Notes: generated by a model not told the origin, from the letters alone. Positions 11,823 through 24,484 are shown, numbered from the stretch's first letter. The stretch: DNA of 64,000 bases from Rhypophila decipiens (GCA_033297075.1 MU858046.1:744001-808000); one strand, 5' to 3'. Numbers and translations: made by a program.

Positions 11823-13894
11823 ATGCCGTCGTTTCCCAAATTCTCGTTCTCGAGCGCAGTATCCTTTTTCGACATTCGGTAAGTCTTGGACATGCGACAC
11901 CCAGGTCTACTAAAATGGTGATTTCTAACGGTTTTTTGTAGGCTCGACAATGACTTCATAGTATTCCGTGGCAGCGAACATGAGTCGTCTGGACAACTAC
12001 TCAGAGGCACAGTCGTCCTCTGCACAAAATCCCCTTTCAAGATCGAGAATATCTCATTAAGCCTAACGGGCTGCCTTCGGTTATGGTACGTGATCGTGAT
12101 CGCATTCTGAATTTTAAGCTTGGTAGCTAATGCTTCTTTAGTTGGGACGACCAAAGGATAAACTCCACCGGCCTGACACACCGCAAGATAGACCGAACCA
12201 CCAATGTCCATACTTTCACATGGCCCTCCTTGATGGACCTCCCGGTCCGAGGCAGTCCGTCGACTCACTCAACTTCAACTTCGACGAATCACCCGAGGTC
12301 GACGACGCTGGAAGCTGGAAACTACGAATACCCGTTTGAACTTGAGATTCCTGGAACCTGGACCGAGAGTATAGAGGGGCTGCCCCAGGCCAAGTTCAGC
12401 TACAAACTCAAGGCGACCATATTTCGGGGAAGGCTTGCTCATGACCTCCACGCGGAAAAACGATTCCGTGTAATCAGGACACTTAATCCTGCTGCTCTCG
12501 AGGTATTACACGCGATGAGCGTGGAGAACATCTGGCCAAACAAGGTCGAGTACTCAATTACCGTTCCGCAGAAAGCCATTGTTTTTGGGACATCTATCCC
12601 ACTTGAGACCAGATTTACACCTCTTCTGAAAGGCCTGGAGATGGGCGATGTCACCGTCAAACTAGTCGAATCTCAAGACATCATCCTGCAATCCGGCCAG
12701 GGGCACAATCTTAGGGAGTTCCGGAAAGAGAAGGAGGTCAATTCGTGGACAATTCCCATGAACAGAGATGAGCACTGGCAGGAAATGATTGAGGATACAG
12801 GGCAGGAGGGTTGGGTGATGAAGTCGAGTCTGAATCTGCCCCAGAAGCTGGGACAATGCATCCAAGATGTCAACGCCCAAGGGATCAAGATTCGCCATAA
12901 ACTCAAGATTGTGGTGGCGCTCAAGAACCCGGATGGCCACATCTCGGAGCTTCGAGCCACACTTCCGGTGTCCATCTTCATCTCCCCAAACATGCCCCTG
13001 GACGAGCAGGGTAAGCTGGTGCGACAAGTACCTTTGGGCGTCTCAGCAAGCCAAGCAGCAGCCGTCAATGCTGTCGCACCTCCTGGCTATCAGGAACATC
13101 ACCTTGATCAGCTCTATGATGAGGTGGACGTCACAGGCTTGCAGACGCCAGCCCCTAGGTCTGGAGCTAGTACCCCTACATTCGGTCACTCCCGCGCAGG
13201 GTCATCGGATAACCTACAAGCCTTGGGTCACGGAATCACACCGGCCGCACTTCAGTATAGGTTACAGGGCGTGTCTTTGGAACGGTCACGCAGAAACCAG
13301 TCGTACAACTCATTAGGCGAGCTGACCCCAGCGGCAACGGGCGCGAATTCAGCTGCTTCGACCCCGCGACTTGCCGACGCCGCGCATATTTCTCCGCCAC
13401 CAACAGCACCGCTTACGAGACAGCACAGTGCCGGTAGCTCATCAGATGATAACAATCCAGAGCACATCGATTTTCCCGAGATGTACAAGTTGCCCAGCTA
13501 TAAGACTGCCGTCAAAACACCAGTCAGGCAGCTTAGCTATGACGAGGCCAACATTCTCCCGGACTATTTCACTGCGATGAGCGCTCCAAATTCCAGAGCC
13601 AACAGCCCCCCCGGTTCTCCACAGCCTTTACCGAGCGAGCTTCCTGCCAGAAGTGCTCCGCTGGAGGCGATCGATGAAACCCCGCAAGAGCCTTCTTTGT
13701 CTAACAATGAGCCCCAACGGCCATCTTTGGAGCACAGAGCAGCGTCCTCCGAATACAATCCGCCTACAACCCAGAGGTCACCCGGAGGCCGGAGAAGAAG
13801 GTCTCTGAACTTGTCCTTTCCCAGCATCGGCCATACCGCGGATGGGGAGGCACGCCGGTTAAGTTTGCTCCGGATGCGCGAACGGGTGATTTGA
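11823..13894 (+). CDS. creD: CreD/Rod1-type arrestin, adaptor for HECT ubiquitin ligase
   Basis: Alpha-arrestins recruit the Rsp5/HulA ubiquitin ligase to plasma-membrane transporters; Aspergillus CreD acts in carbon catabolite repression opposite to CreB-CreC. Three exons: 11823-11878, 11942-12085 and 12142-13894, giving 650 aa; both introns (63 and 56 bp) are GT-AG and keep the frame. The arrestin N domain spans about 20-155 (LEAGNYEYPFELEIPG near its end) and the arrestin C domain about 176-350. A PPGY motif at 380-383 is a classic WW-domain ligand. LPSY (517-520) and LPDY (539-542) are related variants in the long Ser/Pro-rich tail. Slightly longer than the roughly 600 aa I recall for A. 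nidulans CreD. A paralogous Rog3/Art-type arrestin cannot be excluded without a tree. Confidence 0.88.
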
Positions 13895-15705
13895 GAGCCC
13901 AGCCAGGCTACCAAGGGCCGTTTCATTAATTTGACTGTGTCGCCAGGCCGATCGGATTTGAAGCCGGGTCTGGAATCAAGCATCGTTGGTGGCGGTGAAG
14001 TGACAAACGGCTGTATTACTACTTTTTCCTTGAACAATTCTTTTCCTTTTGTATTCTTTCAGTTGCATACCCCTATGTATGGCGTTTGGGAGATTCATGA
14101 AATGGGGCGGCTTTAGCGTAATGGTTGATTTTGGGCGCAGAGTTGCATCTCCTCTCCGTCTTCATCTACTTCTGGCCACAGCCATCCCACGACATACGTA
14201 TTTGGTGCGAGGGATAGACGGGAATCATAGACGGGCACACACTTGGGTGCATTTTTCTTTTGTTATTTTGGAGCGTCGGCGATACGGAGTTGTATTGGTC
14301 TTGATGATCAAAGTAGATAGACGGAGAGACTGCAGGTCCAGGAGTTATGAAAATGGGGAGAGATATAATACCAATTTATGAGAAACCAACGTGCCGTCCA
14401 CCGAAGATGTTACACATACTTGTACATCCCTTGTGCTACACATGGGATGGGAGTAATAAGCGGCGTGTTTCCTGTGTACCAGTGTGTGTCAATATTGCCT
14501 CGGGTCATGCTCGCTTTGGTGTTCAAGCTGGTGAGTTGCTCAAGTCCTGCGTTTTGTACTTGACCCGAAATTCTGTCGAGTTTGTTGGTGAAAGAGCTGT
14601 GCCAAAGGCATTCTGGCTGAAAAGGACCGGGCACCGCGGATGGAAAATGAAGCCTTTAAGAAGACATATTTACATGATACCAGAGCCCCTTCGGTGGAAC
14701 AACATGGCAGTTAACGGCATTTGAAGATTTTGGGGGAAACTGTTACGTCATGGCATACTAGGTAGCCAATTGGCGGTGAACTTGGGACTGCGGTGCACTG
14801 TAGCATAAATATCGAGTCAGTTCCACAGACTACCAACGGATAACTGCTCAAACGGTCAGAATAAGCGTTGCGATAACCGATTTTTGAAGGGGTTACTCGG
14901 TCTCTTTTTCTATCTTTAATCAATCACTTTCAGCTTCTTGCACCATTACGGATACTAAGAGCAGCTGAAGTTGTCTATATGTTCAGCGCCGGCTGCTTAA
15001 TGGTGCCCAAAAGTTCAAATAAACCCCGCAGTGTCCCTCCATCGTCTGTTCCAATTTTCAGCTCTGCCAGGGTCCTTTCCATCGGTTTGGCCGGCTACGT
15101 CATATCCACTTTGCCAATTATGGATCTTCGCAGGGATTCCTCAGTGAAGATTTCGACAACAGAGCCTGAAAAGAGGAATCGGCTTTCTCCTCGTGCTTCC
15201 TTCGGCCTCATATGCGCCTAATGCCGCTAAAACATTGACGAGCCCAGTGTTTTAATGCCATTGCAACCCGAAGCGATTTGCTGGGAAAGTGGTCTCACAC
15301 TTAAACCAGGGGACCCCTAATGACTTCATCGCCTGTCTAGCGGTTCGGGAACGGGCTTTTCAACGGACCCTCCCCTCGTCCCATCAACTTCCCCTCTCCC
15401 CTCTTTTTGTTCTCCATAACAATCCACTCTCCTCCTCAGTCACCAGTGACTATCGGATGAATGGGCTTGGTCTTCATTTTTTAAGATTCTTGTTATATTA
15501 AACTTCTGCCCAGTTGCATTTGGAACGTCCTTTGACTCTTCCTCTTGTCGTTTTATCAAGATCTTCCGACAAGCTTCCCGACGATTACGTGCAGCTGCGA
15601 CCAGGGTCCCCAGTACTAGCAGATCCTCCCCGAGTCCCCGTTACCATCAGCCACAGCTACGCTTATCTCAAATCTCGCTTGTAAGCCCGCAAAGAGAAAA
15701 TTAAA
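13895..15705. other. Intergenic region between creD-like and slm1-like genes
   Basis: No frame with a recognisable family is seen. The right half (about 15370-15560) is CT-rich and probably belongs to the promoter and leader of the F-BAR/PH gene. Confidence 0.4.
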
Positions 15706-17483
15706 ATGGCGTCCACGCAATCGCCCGTCGAACTCCCTTCGCGACAGTCAACATTGGCCAGCAACCTTAGCGACGATGCTGTTCCCGATACAGACCCGAG
15801 CAGTGTAAGCCTTGTGGTCCTTTTTTCATTGCTTGTTTTAGGTACACAGAAGAGGAGAGGAACGAGATAGCAGAACGAAATGCCGCCATGATGGGGCCCG
15901 CTACACCAACAACACCTATTTTTGAGCACGTGTCTGACACAATTATACAGGCTGCTGGGCTCCTTGCCGAGAGGTTAAGTGCCTGGAAACATGCCGTCTC
16001 CTACTTGGAGGAGTATATGGAGGCGGTCGAAAAGATTCACAGGGCACAGGCTAAGGAGTATGAAAGGGCATTGAAGGTAAATACCGCCTTTGGACAGGAT
16101 TTGGCGTTTATCGCATTCAGCTTACATGGTCTGTAGGCGATCTCGAGGCCCCTGAAAGAGGGCCATCATTTTGACCAGTCACTTGGCGGTGTTGCTGGCC
16201 TTTTTGAGAACATGCGCGTCAACACCCAGGCGCTAATCAATACTAATGCCGAGACGGAGAAGAACATCAAGGGCTCGGTGCTCCCTGTGATCGAACGTTT
16301 GCATAAGGAGATCAAGCACAAGGCCAAGGAGCTCGCCCACGGCGCTCAAAAGGGTGCAAAGGATGTCGAGAAGGCCCGAAACACCACACAGAAACACATC
16401 GAGCTCCTCGGCCAACATACTGCATCTTTCGAGTCCACTGGAGGCAAGATGTCGCCCCATGACGACCCGTATGTCCTGAAACGGGGTGTCCTCCACCGTC
16501 TCAACCACCAAGTCATGGAGGAGAACAACCACCGAAACGACCTGATCGCCGTCCAGAACAACTTCCAGACATTCGAGACCCACGTGATCACCGTCATCCA
16601 GCAGGCCATGGAAGCTTTCAACTCGTTCTGCGGTGGGCAGGCCGAAAAGGTCCGCGCCCTTCACAGCGACATGCTCGGTGCTGCGCAGCGCATCCCCCAC
16701 GACTTCGAATGGAAGGCATTTATCAAACGCAGCCGTAGCATCCTGGTCGACCCCAGCGAAGACCCCCGGACCGTCGACAGCATCACCTTTCCCAACATGG
16801 AGCACCCCTCCACCAAGCCGCTGGTCGAGGGCAGCCTCGAGCGCAAGAGCAGGAACAAGCTCTCGTGGGGCTACCAGACAGGCTACTACGTCGTGACGCC
16901 CTCCAAGTTCATCCACGAGTTCAAGGACAGCGACAACTTCCGCAAGGACCCCGTCCCCGAGCTCAGCATCTATCTGCCCGACGCCATCATCGGCGCGCCC
17001 AACGGAGAGAAATTCAATATTAAGGGCAAGGATCGCTCCAAGACAATGAGCAGCAAGCTGACGGGCCACTCGGAGCTCGCCTTCAAGGCCCACTCGCCGG
17101 CCGAGGCCCAGAAGTGGTTTGATATCATTCGCAACGTTACCGGCGCTACTGGGCCCATGGAGCCCATGTCGCCTACCAGTCCTACCGGATCATCGGGACC
17201 TACTACGCCTATTGTCGCCGGCGATGAGAAGAAGCAGCTGGAGGCAGCTCCGGCTGGAAATGGAAGTGGAACCTCCACGGCTGCGGACCACAAGGCTCAG
17301 GAGGCGGGTGTTGTTACTGGTGGTGAGGTAGTTGCCTCTCCTGTGGCAGCTTCACCAAGTGACGTCAAGACCCCTGCCCCGGCTCGTGTCGCGGCGGCTG
17401 ATACCAAGGCGCCTGTTGTTGCCGAGCCAGTTGCCCCGGCCACCGCTGTCTCGGCTGAAACCGCGAAGGAGACCAAGGTCTGA
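15706..17483 (+). CDS. slm1: Slm1/Slm2-type F-BAR and PH domain protein
   Basis: Slm proteins bind PI(4,5)P2 at the plasma membrane (eisosomes) and are TORC2 effectors. Exons: 15706 to about 15804, about 15855-16076, and 16137-17483; about 555 aa. The second intron (16077-16136) is clean. The first is not: the donor GTAAGC at 15805 with the nearest TTTAG (15841) would be only 37 bp and out of frame. In-frame choices are 15805-15854 or 15803-15849. The protein has an F-BAR-like helical region (about 50-300; VIERLHKEIKHKAKELAHGA inside it), a PH domain (about 335-442; PLVEGSLERKSR to AQKWFDIIRNV) and an Ala/Pro/Thr-rich tail. The start at 15706 opens a conserved-looking N-terminus (MASTQSPVELPSRQSTLASN). 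Confidence 0.85.
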
Positions 17484-18004
17484 GGAGGGCTGAAGGGATC
17501 GTCTCGTCAGCGGAAGAGCGCAAGTAAGGCTGGTAGGTTTGGCAAGTGAGCAGAGTCATGTTTTACATCAGGGAGCAGTGGGTGGGGAGATTGTGACAAA
17601 AGAAGATTGCCTGACAATGTTTGATACGAAGGTCAATGGAATGGACGTGGGTGGTAATGACGTGTAATGGATGGATACCCCCTTTTTATATATATCTTAA
17701 GCTTCACTTTTAGTTTGGAACTACCTTCCACCCCTAGTCGTAATTACAGCGCTGAATTGTCAGACTACTCGTAATGATCGCGACCGCTAGAACCACCGTC
17801 TCTTGCTAAACCCACCGGATATCTTTCAGTCGTCTGAACACGAGTACATATTCCATCCCAACTTGATGAACGCAGGAGGAATAGCGGTCCGCTTGTTGCA
17901 AGTGATTGGTCGCCCTCCGACAAATCCTTATCCTCAGCCACTTCCAAACATGCTATTTTATTCAGATAGTTTGAGACACCAATTCGAATAACCACACGCT
18001 CAGG
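17484..18004. other. 3' flank of slm1 and promoter of the next small gene
   Basis: There is no supported gene. A TATATAT stretch near 17688-17694 and poly-T precede the small unknown gene; no other site is recognised. Confidence 0.35.
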
Positions 18005-18494
18005 ATGTCGACCTCGCCGCGTAGTGCAGAGGATATAGAAGCCGACAAGCCGACATTTGCGAAGCCAGATGTTATCAACAAGTACGATGACTTGAGCGAC
18101 TCAGAAAAGGCCGAGTGCCATGAAATCATCAAGGACAGTCTAGTTCTCAAGGGTGAAAGACATCAAGTACAACATGTCGACACCACTGGAACACACCCGT
18201 GGCGGTATACCGGGGTGTTCTTTTGTTAAAAAAGAACCTTCCAAGGCGATGACGGCGATGGAGGCTCGCGCTGCCATTAAGAAGGCCGAAGAAATTGGAC
18301 AAGGCTCCCCGGTTGAGCCAACAAGCCAGAAGCGCAAACGGGACGACGGAGGGGAAGAGCTCGAGTATTTGCCACGTACTAATCGGATTCTCCCTGTCGT
18401 GGATGAGGTAGCGACTTTGGCAGACAGTTTGAAGAAGCAGCTCGAGGATGAAGGGGTGAACGTCAAGGAGATTGCTTTCAGCAAACTCGGATGA
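18005..18494 (+). CDS. Small charged protein of unknown function (about 135 aa)
   Basis: I do not recognise this protein. Two frames, 18005-18229 and 18153-18494, both look coding. An 82 bp intron at 18153-18234 (GTGAAA donor, AAAAAAG acceptor) joins them in frame into 135 aa. The acceptor is not pyrimidine-rich, so a real frameshift is the alternative. The protein begins MSTSPRSAEDIEADKPTFAK, is acidic in the first third, has a basic KRKR patch near the middle and ends in a likely helix (VDEVATLADSLKKQLEDEGV). It has no signal peptide or membrane segment. It lies convergent to creC, with its stop less than 200 bases from the creC stop. Confidence 0.42.
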
Positions 18495-18580
18495 ACTCGT
18501 GGGTTTTATTAAGATCTCTGCCGTTAGGACGATGTCCAACTGCGGGCGGGACGTTATGGTACATCCAATAAAGGTAGCTA

Positions 18581-18680
18581 GCTAGCTTATGCAATAAGCA
18601 CCTTTTTATACTACTTTATATAAAGAACTAACTTTAAGTTAATTAAATAGTTTAAACTACTTAATTTAAGAGTTATATAC
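18581..18680. repeat. Short AT-rich island at the creC 3' end
   Basis: About 100 bases are made almost only of A and T, with stacked TTAA, TTTAAA and TTAATTAA words, unlike the roughly balanced composition around it. AGCTAGCTAGCTT borders it on the left. The creC stop codon (18675-18673) lies inside its right edge. It could be a relic of repeat-induced point mutation, a small mobile element remnant, or an AT-rich 3' end signal shared by the two convergent genes. Confidence 0.5.
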
Positions 18681-20833
18681 CGACCGAACCGTCAGAAGGT
18701 CGATTCCATGTCCGTACGTGACCTATTTTGCAGCTGGTGAGGATGGCGTTCTCGGTAAATTCGAGCCAGCAAAGCGGGTCGCTGTCGATGATTTTGCTCT
18801 GTTGCGATATCGCCTCAGGTTAGCCAGCTAGAAATATCATTTCTGAAAATATCAACATACCAGTACAGGAGGGAGCATTGCGATCCTCGACCGAGATTCC
18901 ACCGGATGAGGTAGAATCTTGCCCTTCTCCTCTTCATCCGACCTGGACAGGTTGCTATCCGATCGTAGCCGGCTCGTAGAAGTCATCTGGCTGGTCAACC
19001 TTGACGACACGGAATTTCTCTGCTGTCTGACAGATGCCTGTTTGTTTGTCGAAATTTACGTGTTAGCAAACCAACACTGTCTTCAGTGTTGACTGGATAA
19101 GCCATAAGAGGAAGAACCTACAGCTTTAGGCCGATGAAGCATTCCCACGCTAAAATCCCACAGGCATATCCGCCGATCCTCACCCACGCTGCCAAAGCGG
19201 TAATTCTTGTCGTCACACCGCCACGGATCGAACGCGACAGAGGTCACCCAGGAATGGTGGCCTTGGCATCGGGCGATGAGCGCCGACTCGGACGGACACC
19301 AGATGGAGATCAGGTCATCCTGGCCGCCTGTGAGGACGTACTTGCCGTCTGGTGACCAGCAGACGCACATCATGCCGCCGTAGTAAGAGTAGAACAAGTC
19401 TAGCAGTTCCTCCTTCAGGTAGTCGATGATTCTCAGTGATCCGTCTTCTGAGACCACGGCGAGGTGTCGATGATCCGGGGAAAAGGCAAATGCGTTGATC
19501 CGCTGGTTAGAAAGCTTCCAGACAGCCACTGGGTTGGTTTTCTGGTTCTTTGAGTGGACGGATTTGTGAATCTGTATGTTAGACGAGGATTTCGCTCCGC
19601 CGCTGGTACCGTTAGTAGCCTCGCCGCCGGTTGCATGGAGACCCGCATTCGCTTCCTCTTGGGCCGAGAAGATGGCATCTTCCTTCTCTTTGTCATATAC
19701 CACCAGGGTGCCGTCCATGTGAGAAGCCAAAAAGAGGTGTTCTGAGCCTGGGATCCATTTGACTTCGGAAACTGGTGTACTGTTGATGGCGCCATTCTTA
19801 TTCAGGCGTGTGTACCGCTGTGACACTGGTTCCCACCAGATTATCTCTCCTGTCGAGAAACCCATAATCACGTCAATGTGCGCCAAGCTTCTTGTTAAGG
19901 CATTGACGTCGTGACACAGGCAGTGCGCCTTGGTAAATAATATCTTGGTCAAATATTCGGCCTACAGCATAGTTAGCGCTCCGTGCCTGATGTTCCTCTG
20001 GAAAATGTGGTGCAACCTTTGTCGGAGACGAGAGATCCAGCCATTGGAAGGCCCTATTGATATTGGCGAAAGCAAAGATTCCGTCTCTAGGACGGTCTGA
20101 CAGCCTTTTGTGCAGACTCTCGTGAACGATAACGCGGGAGATAAAGGACGAATTGGTCTTAGCCATGTTGTTCTTGGGCTTCCGTCGTTTGTTCGAGTCT
20201 TTAGTCACTGGAGGAGCGAGGAGAGTGTTGCCCTCCCCAAAGGCAGGCGCATCGGATCCAAGTCTCGTGCCATCGCTGGAATTTATGCCCCCAGCCTCGC
20301 TGCTTCCGCGGAAAGAGGACGAAGATTTGCCTTCGTTTGGATGTTCTTGGATACTCTGCTGCACTCCTCCGGACCGTGACGTCGTTCTGTAAAAGGCAGG
20401 AGGTAGTGGTTGCAGATCAAGGCCGACCAGTGAGATCTTGGTGCCTGCTGTGGCGGGCTGGGGGGTCGTTGCAAGCGGATTTGGGTTCAGAACCGGAGCT
20501 TCGGAGGGATGTGGTGGTGGCGTGGCCAGAAGAAGATCCTCCTTGAGCGTATAAACACCTATGAAAGCAAACAAGAGCTTTGGTTTAGAATCGAAACCGG
20601 ACATGGACCCTGTAGGACAATTACACGGGAGGGAGAGGTGTGTAGGCTCATCGGGGATCATGGAATTGGGGAAGAATCTCACCCTCGCCGACCAAGAATT
20701 GGTACTCGGGCCCCGAAGGGTTCGAGAGAATGTTGTTGGTCTCAATCATTTGAGGGACATGGCTTGAACCCAAACCAGCATTGTACGGCCCTTGAGTGGG
20801 ATACCTCGGCGGAGGAGGGAGAACACTGCTCAA
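18673..20833 (-). CDS. creC: CreC, WD40 partner of the CreB deubiquitinase
   Basis: In Aspergillus, CreC forms a complex with the ubiquitin protease CreB and is needed for full carbon catabolite repression; the animal counterpart is WDR20. Five exons: 20833-20683, 20558-20017, 19961-19122, 19037-18861 and 18798-18673, giving 611 aa; all four introns (124, 55, 84, 62 bp) are GT-AG and keep the frame. The proline-rich start ([18 protein letters not shown]) and the [20 protein letters not shown] block are typical. WD repeats run from about 225 to 500 ([54 protein letters not shown]), with a last repeat in exon 5 ([15 protein letters not shown]). The C-terminal codons run into an AT-rich island, so the last few residues may be lineage-specific. 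Confidence 0.94.
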
Positions 20834-22523
20834 TCAGAATAATGATCAGCTTTAGATCCCGACTGGTGGATGGCTCTTGCAGGAGAGAAAATAAGTTTCA
20901 ATAGGCAATGGATGGCAGTGCCGGAGTGGGCAAAGGCAATTGCAAAGGCAAGAGCGATGTCACTGCTTTGAATATGTGGTATGGAAAGCGTGTATGGAGA
21001 TCACCGAGAGCCTTACAACATAGTGGCTACTAGCCGCCAACCGCGGCGGAGTTTCTAGCGCGTTGCTGTTATCTAGATTCCAATTTATTGTGAAGGCCAA
21101 CATGCCATCAGACCGTGGTCAGTACGTGATCTTGGCGCGGCGACTTGGCTGCCCCAGGATTGGGAGATATCGCTAGATGTCGCTGGGCTGAGAGTGGTGC
21201 AGATGCAGACACACAATGCGCAAGGCACATGTGCTGTGGTATGGCAAGCACGAGGCCAATCCCCCGCGTACGCGTGGGTGTTGTAATGTAAAATAGACAC
21301 CAAGTCGCTGTGCGAGAGGAAGGTGCCAGTAGGTACTGTACGGATATTAGTGCGAAGAGAAGCAGGTGGACGAGGTCGAGGTTCGTTACAGTAGGTTGCT
21401 GCGGAAGTAGCGATTCAAAGTGGTTTCTTCTCCGGAGAGAAAGTGAGGGACAAAAGGTCTCAGAACAGAACGAAGAAACTCGAAAGAAAGGGCAACCTTT
21501 TGAAGGGTGCCGTCGAATGTAACCTCGAAGTATCCGAGTTTCTGGGGTCACTGACGAACGGTCCTGGGCTTCCTAGCTAATGAGATCTCCGGGTCCCCGG
21601 GAAGCCTACAAGTTTCAAGGTGGGGCATGAACGCTGGGCCGCGGACACTGCCCCCTGCTGGAGAAGGACAGCCCAAGTTGAGAAGGAGCTACAGACAGCT
21701 CCCGCCTGGGCCGTCTTGAGACAAATGTCAAGTGGACCTTAACAACTAACTTAAGAACAGGCTGATGTAACGTCGACGTTGCTAAGATTTGTCTCTGAGA
21801 TCCTATCATTGTCTCTCCTCGTGAGTACAGTACAACCCATGGCGTGTGCAGACAAAGAACAATGGTTCGATATAAATCAGGAAAAGATCCAGGACTTGCG
21901 AGAGGTGCTAGTTAGCTTTCACAGTACTGTATCCATACTTCCATGGCCTCTTTGGTAGCGTAAAGACCGGACGATATTCTCAGCCCGAGCCGGTCCTACC
22001 AGTTGTTCCCGGTGCACATGATGTCGGCCGGAATGACACCAACGAACCTTAAATGAAGGATCACCTCAAAAACCCACAGTACCGGCAAAGCGGTATAAGA
22101 GACCGTTCTTATTATAACGCCAGAGATGAATGACATCGAGCATTTGGTTGATGGATGTGTGGGGAAAAGTCGTCGACAGAGACAGCCAGACGAATCACTG
22201 CTTGGCCAGTGAATGCAACGTCAAAAATGCGGAGAATTGGGACTTCCAGGTTGTTAAGAGTTTTAGCGCGCTGAACCCAGCTCGCTGTCAAAGTGCGGCA
22301 GATTCGTCCACCCCAGTACGAACCCATGACCTGAGCAAACAGACCACATTCCGAGCTCCGGCCTCCAAAGACTTTTAGAAACAACCAGGCGAGGTTGGAA
22401 TCGCTTTTATCAACACGCCAACTGCGCGAATAAAGACTTAAACCGGATATTAACCCGGCGTTTACTCATTAATCGATTCACCATGCTACATGTGCAGTAA
22501 TCACATTAGATATCACATCAAAA
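20834..22523. other. Divergent promoter region of creC and gem1
   Basis: The two flanking genes point away from each other, so this stretch should hold both promoters and leaders. The minus frame 21108-21551 (147 aa) has no recognised family or intron partner and is probably chance. No RNA gene or repeat is seen. Confidence 0.4.
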
Positions 22524-24484
22524 ATGGCTACTGGTATGCCTCAGAGAGCGATCCATCAGTTGCGGAAGAAATTCGGGACAATCCAACTAACTGATCCGAT
22601 GTAGCAGTGCGCGTTGTTGTGTGCGGTGATGAGGGCACCGGAAAGTCCAGCCTCATCGCCACCTTCGTCAAGGGCGTCTTCACGCCGCACAAGATCCAAC
22701 CGGTTCTCCCTCACATCACCATACCCCCGCTCTCCGAACTCGATTCCAACTGCACGACTTCGATCGTTGACACCTCGGCCCGACCTCAGGACCGCATGGC
22801 CTTGCGCAAGGAAATTCGAAAGTCGAATGTGATTCTTCTCGTCTACTCGGACCACTACAGCTATGAACGGGTGGCCTTGTTCTGGATGCCCTATTTCCGG
22901 TCGCTTGGCGTCAACGTCCCCGTTGTGTTATGCGCCAACAAATCTGATCTCTACCCAGATGTTAGCAGCGCATCGGTTATGGAGGAGGAGATGCTGCCGG
23001 TCATGAGCGAGTTCAGGGAGATTGATTGCTGCATCAGGACCAGCGCCAAGGAGCAAAAGAACATCGTCGAGGTTTTCTACCTCTGTCAGAAGGCTATCAC
23101 CCACCCCATTGCGCCTCTGTATGACCACAGGGAACAGCAGTTGAAGCAGGGATGCGCGGATGCTCTGAAAAGGATATTCTATCTCTGTGACAGGGATCAA
23201 GATGGGTATCTGAACGACCAGGAGTTTGGTGCTTTCCAGATGAAGGTCTTTGAAGAGCCGCTGCCAGCAGAAGATTGGGAAAACCTGAAGGCCACAGTCT
23301 CCAAAGCTGTACCCAGTTGTAGCGTGGAAAAGGGCCTGGACTTGGCAGGATTCTTGCAGCTGAACAAATTCTATGTCGAGAAAGGTCAACACGAATCCAC
23401 GTGGCTCATACTGCGAAAACACCACTATACGGACAGCCTCAGCTTGGAGGACAGTTTCTTGCACCCCAAGTTCGAAGTCCCGGAGTTTTCATCGGCTGAG
23501 CTCAGTCCAGTTGGCTATAGGTTCTTCATGGACCTGTTTCTTACATTCGACAAGGACAACGATGGTGGTCTGAACGACCAGGAATTGGCTGCCCTTTTCG
23601 CCCCGACGCCGGGATTGCCAACATCATGGGTTGACGCTTCGTTCCCGTCCTCGACCGTCCGGAATGAGGCTGGCCACATTACCTTGCAAGGATGGCTTGC
23701 ACAATGGAGCATGACGACGTTTCTCGAGCCCAAGACGACCTTGGAGTATTTGGCTTATCTTGGCTTCGAGCCACAGAACGCTCGCGACCTGACGACGGCT
23801 GCCCTCAAAATCACCAAATCGAGAAAGAGGAGACGTCGACCAGGCCGTGTAGAACGTAATGTAGTTCTCTGCTACGTGCTCGGCTCTTCGGGGGCAGGCA
23901 AATCTTCGCTCCTCGACACATTCCTCAACCGACCCAACAATTTCACTTACCACCCGACCATCAAGCCAAGGCGAGCAGTGAACAGTGTTGAACTGCACGG
24001 TGGAAAACAGTGTTACCTCATCCTTGAGGAGTTGGGAGAGCTCGAGCCAGCCATCCTGGAGAATAAAGCGAAACTGGACGCCTGCGATTTGATCTGCTAC
24101 GCATATGACTCTTCGGATCCCGACTCCTTCTCCCACATTGTCGACCTCCGCAAGCGATACGAGTACCTCGACGAGCTGCCGTCCATATACACTGCCTTGA
24201 AAGCTGATCTGGACAAAACAACCCAACGGAGCGAGCTTCAGCCCGATGTATACACCAACGCTTTGAACATGAGCGCACCCTTGCACGTCAGCGTCACCTG
24301 GAACAGCATAACCGAGCTCTTTGTCGCCCTGGCCGAGGCCGCCACGAACCCCAGCACCGCATTCCCCAAGAGCGAGGAACCCCCAGCTGACAGGGCGAGC
24401 CTCTACCTGGCTCTCGGCGCCACGGCTTGTGCAGCATGTGCAGTCATGCTGATCTGGAAGAGACTTGCGACGAACTCACCCTAG
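22524..24484 (+). CDS. gem1: Mitochondrial Rho GTPase Gem1 (Miro)
   Basis: Gem1/Miro sits in the mitochondrial outer membrane and controls mitochondrial shape and inheritance; in yeast it associates with the ERMES tether. Exon 1 is only 10 bases (22524-22533, ATGGCTACTG), followed by a 71 bp intron and exon 2 (22605-24484), giving 629 aa. The order is complete: first GTPase with P-loop GDEGTGKS (11-18), EF-hand loop [12 protein letters not shown] (199-210), second EF-hand loop [12 protein letters not shown] (319-330), second GTPase with P-loop GSSGAGKS (430-437), and a C-terminal tail anchor (about 603-625, hydrophobic, then KRLATNSP). The 10-base first exon is supported by the need for [14 protein letters not shown]. 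Confidence 0.97.

Noticed and set aside
16233..17093. 286 aa minus-strand open frame
   Set aside because: Complement of the slm1-like third exon, whose F-BAR and PH text is clear on the plus strand.
23624..24286. 220 aa minus-strand open frame
   Set aside because: Complement of the second GTPase domain of gem1.
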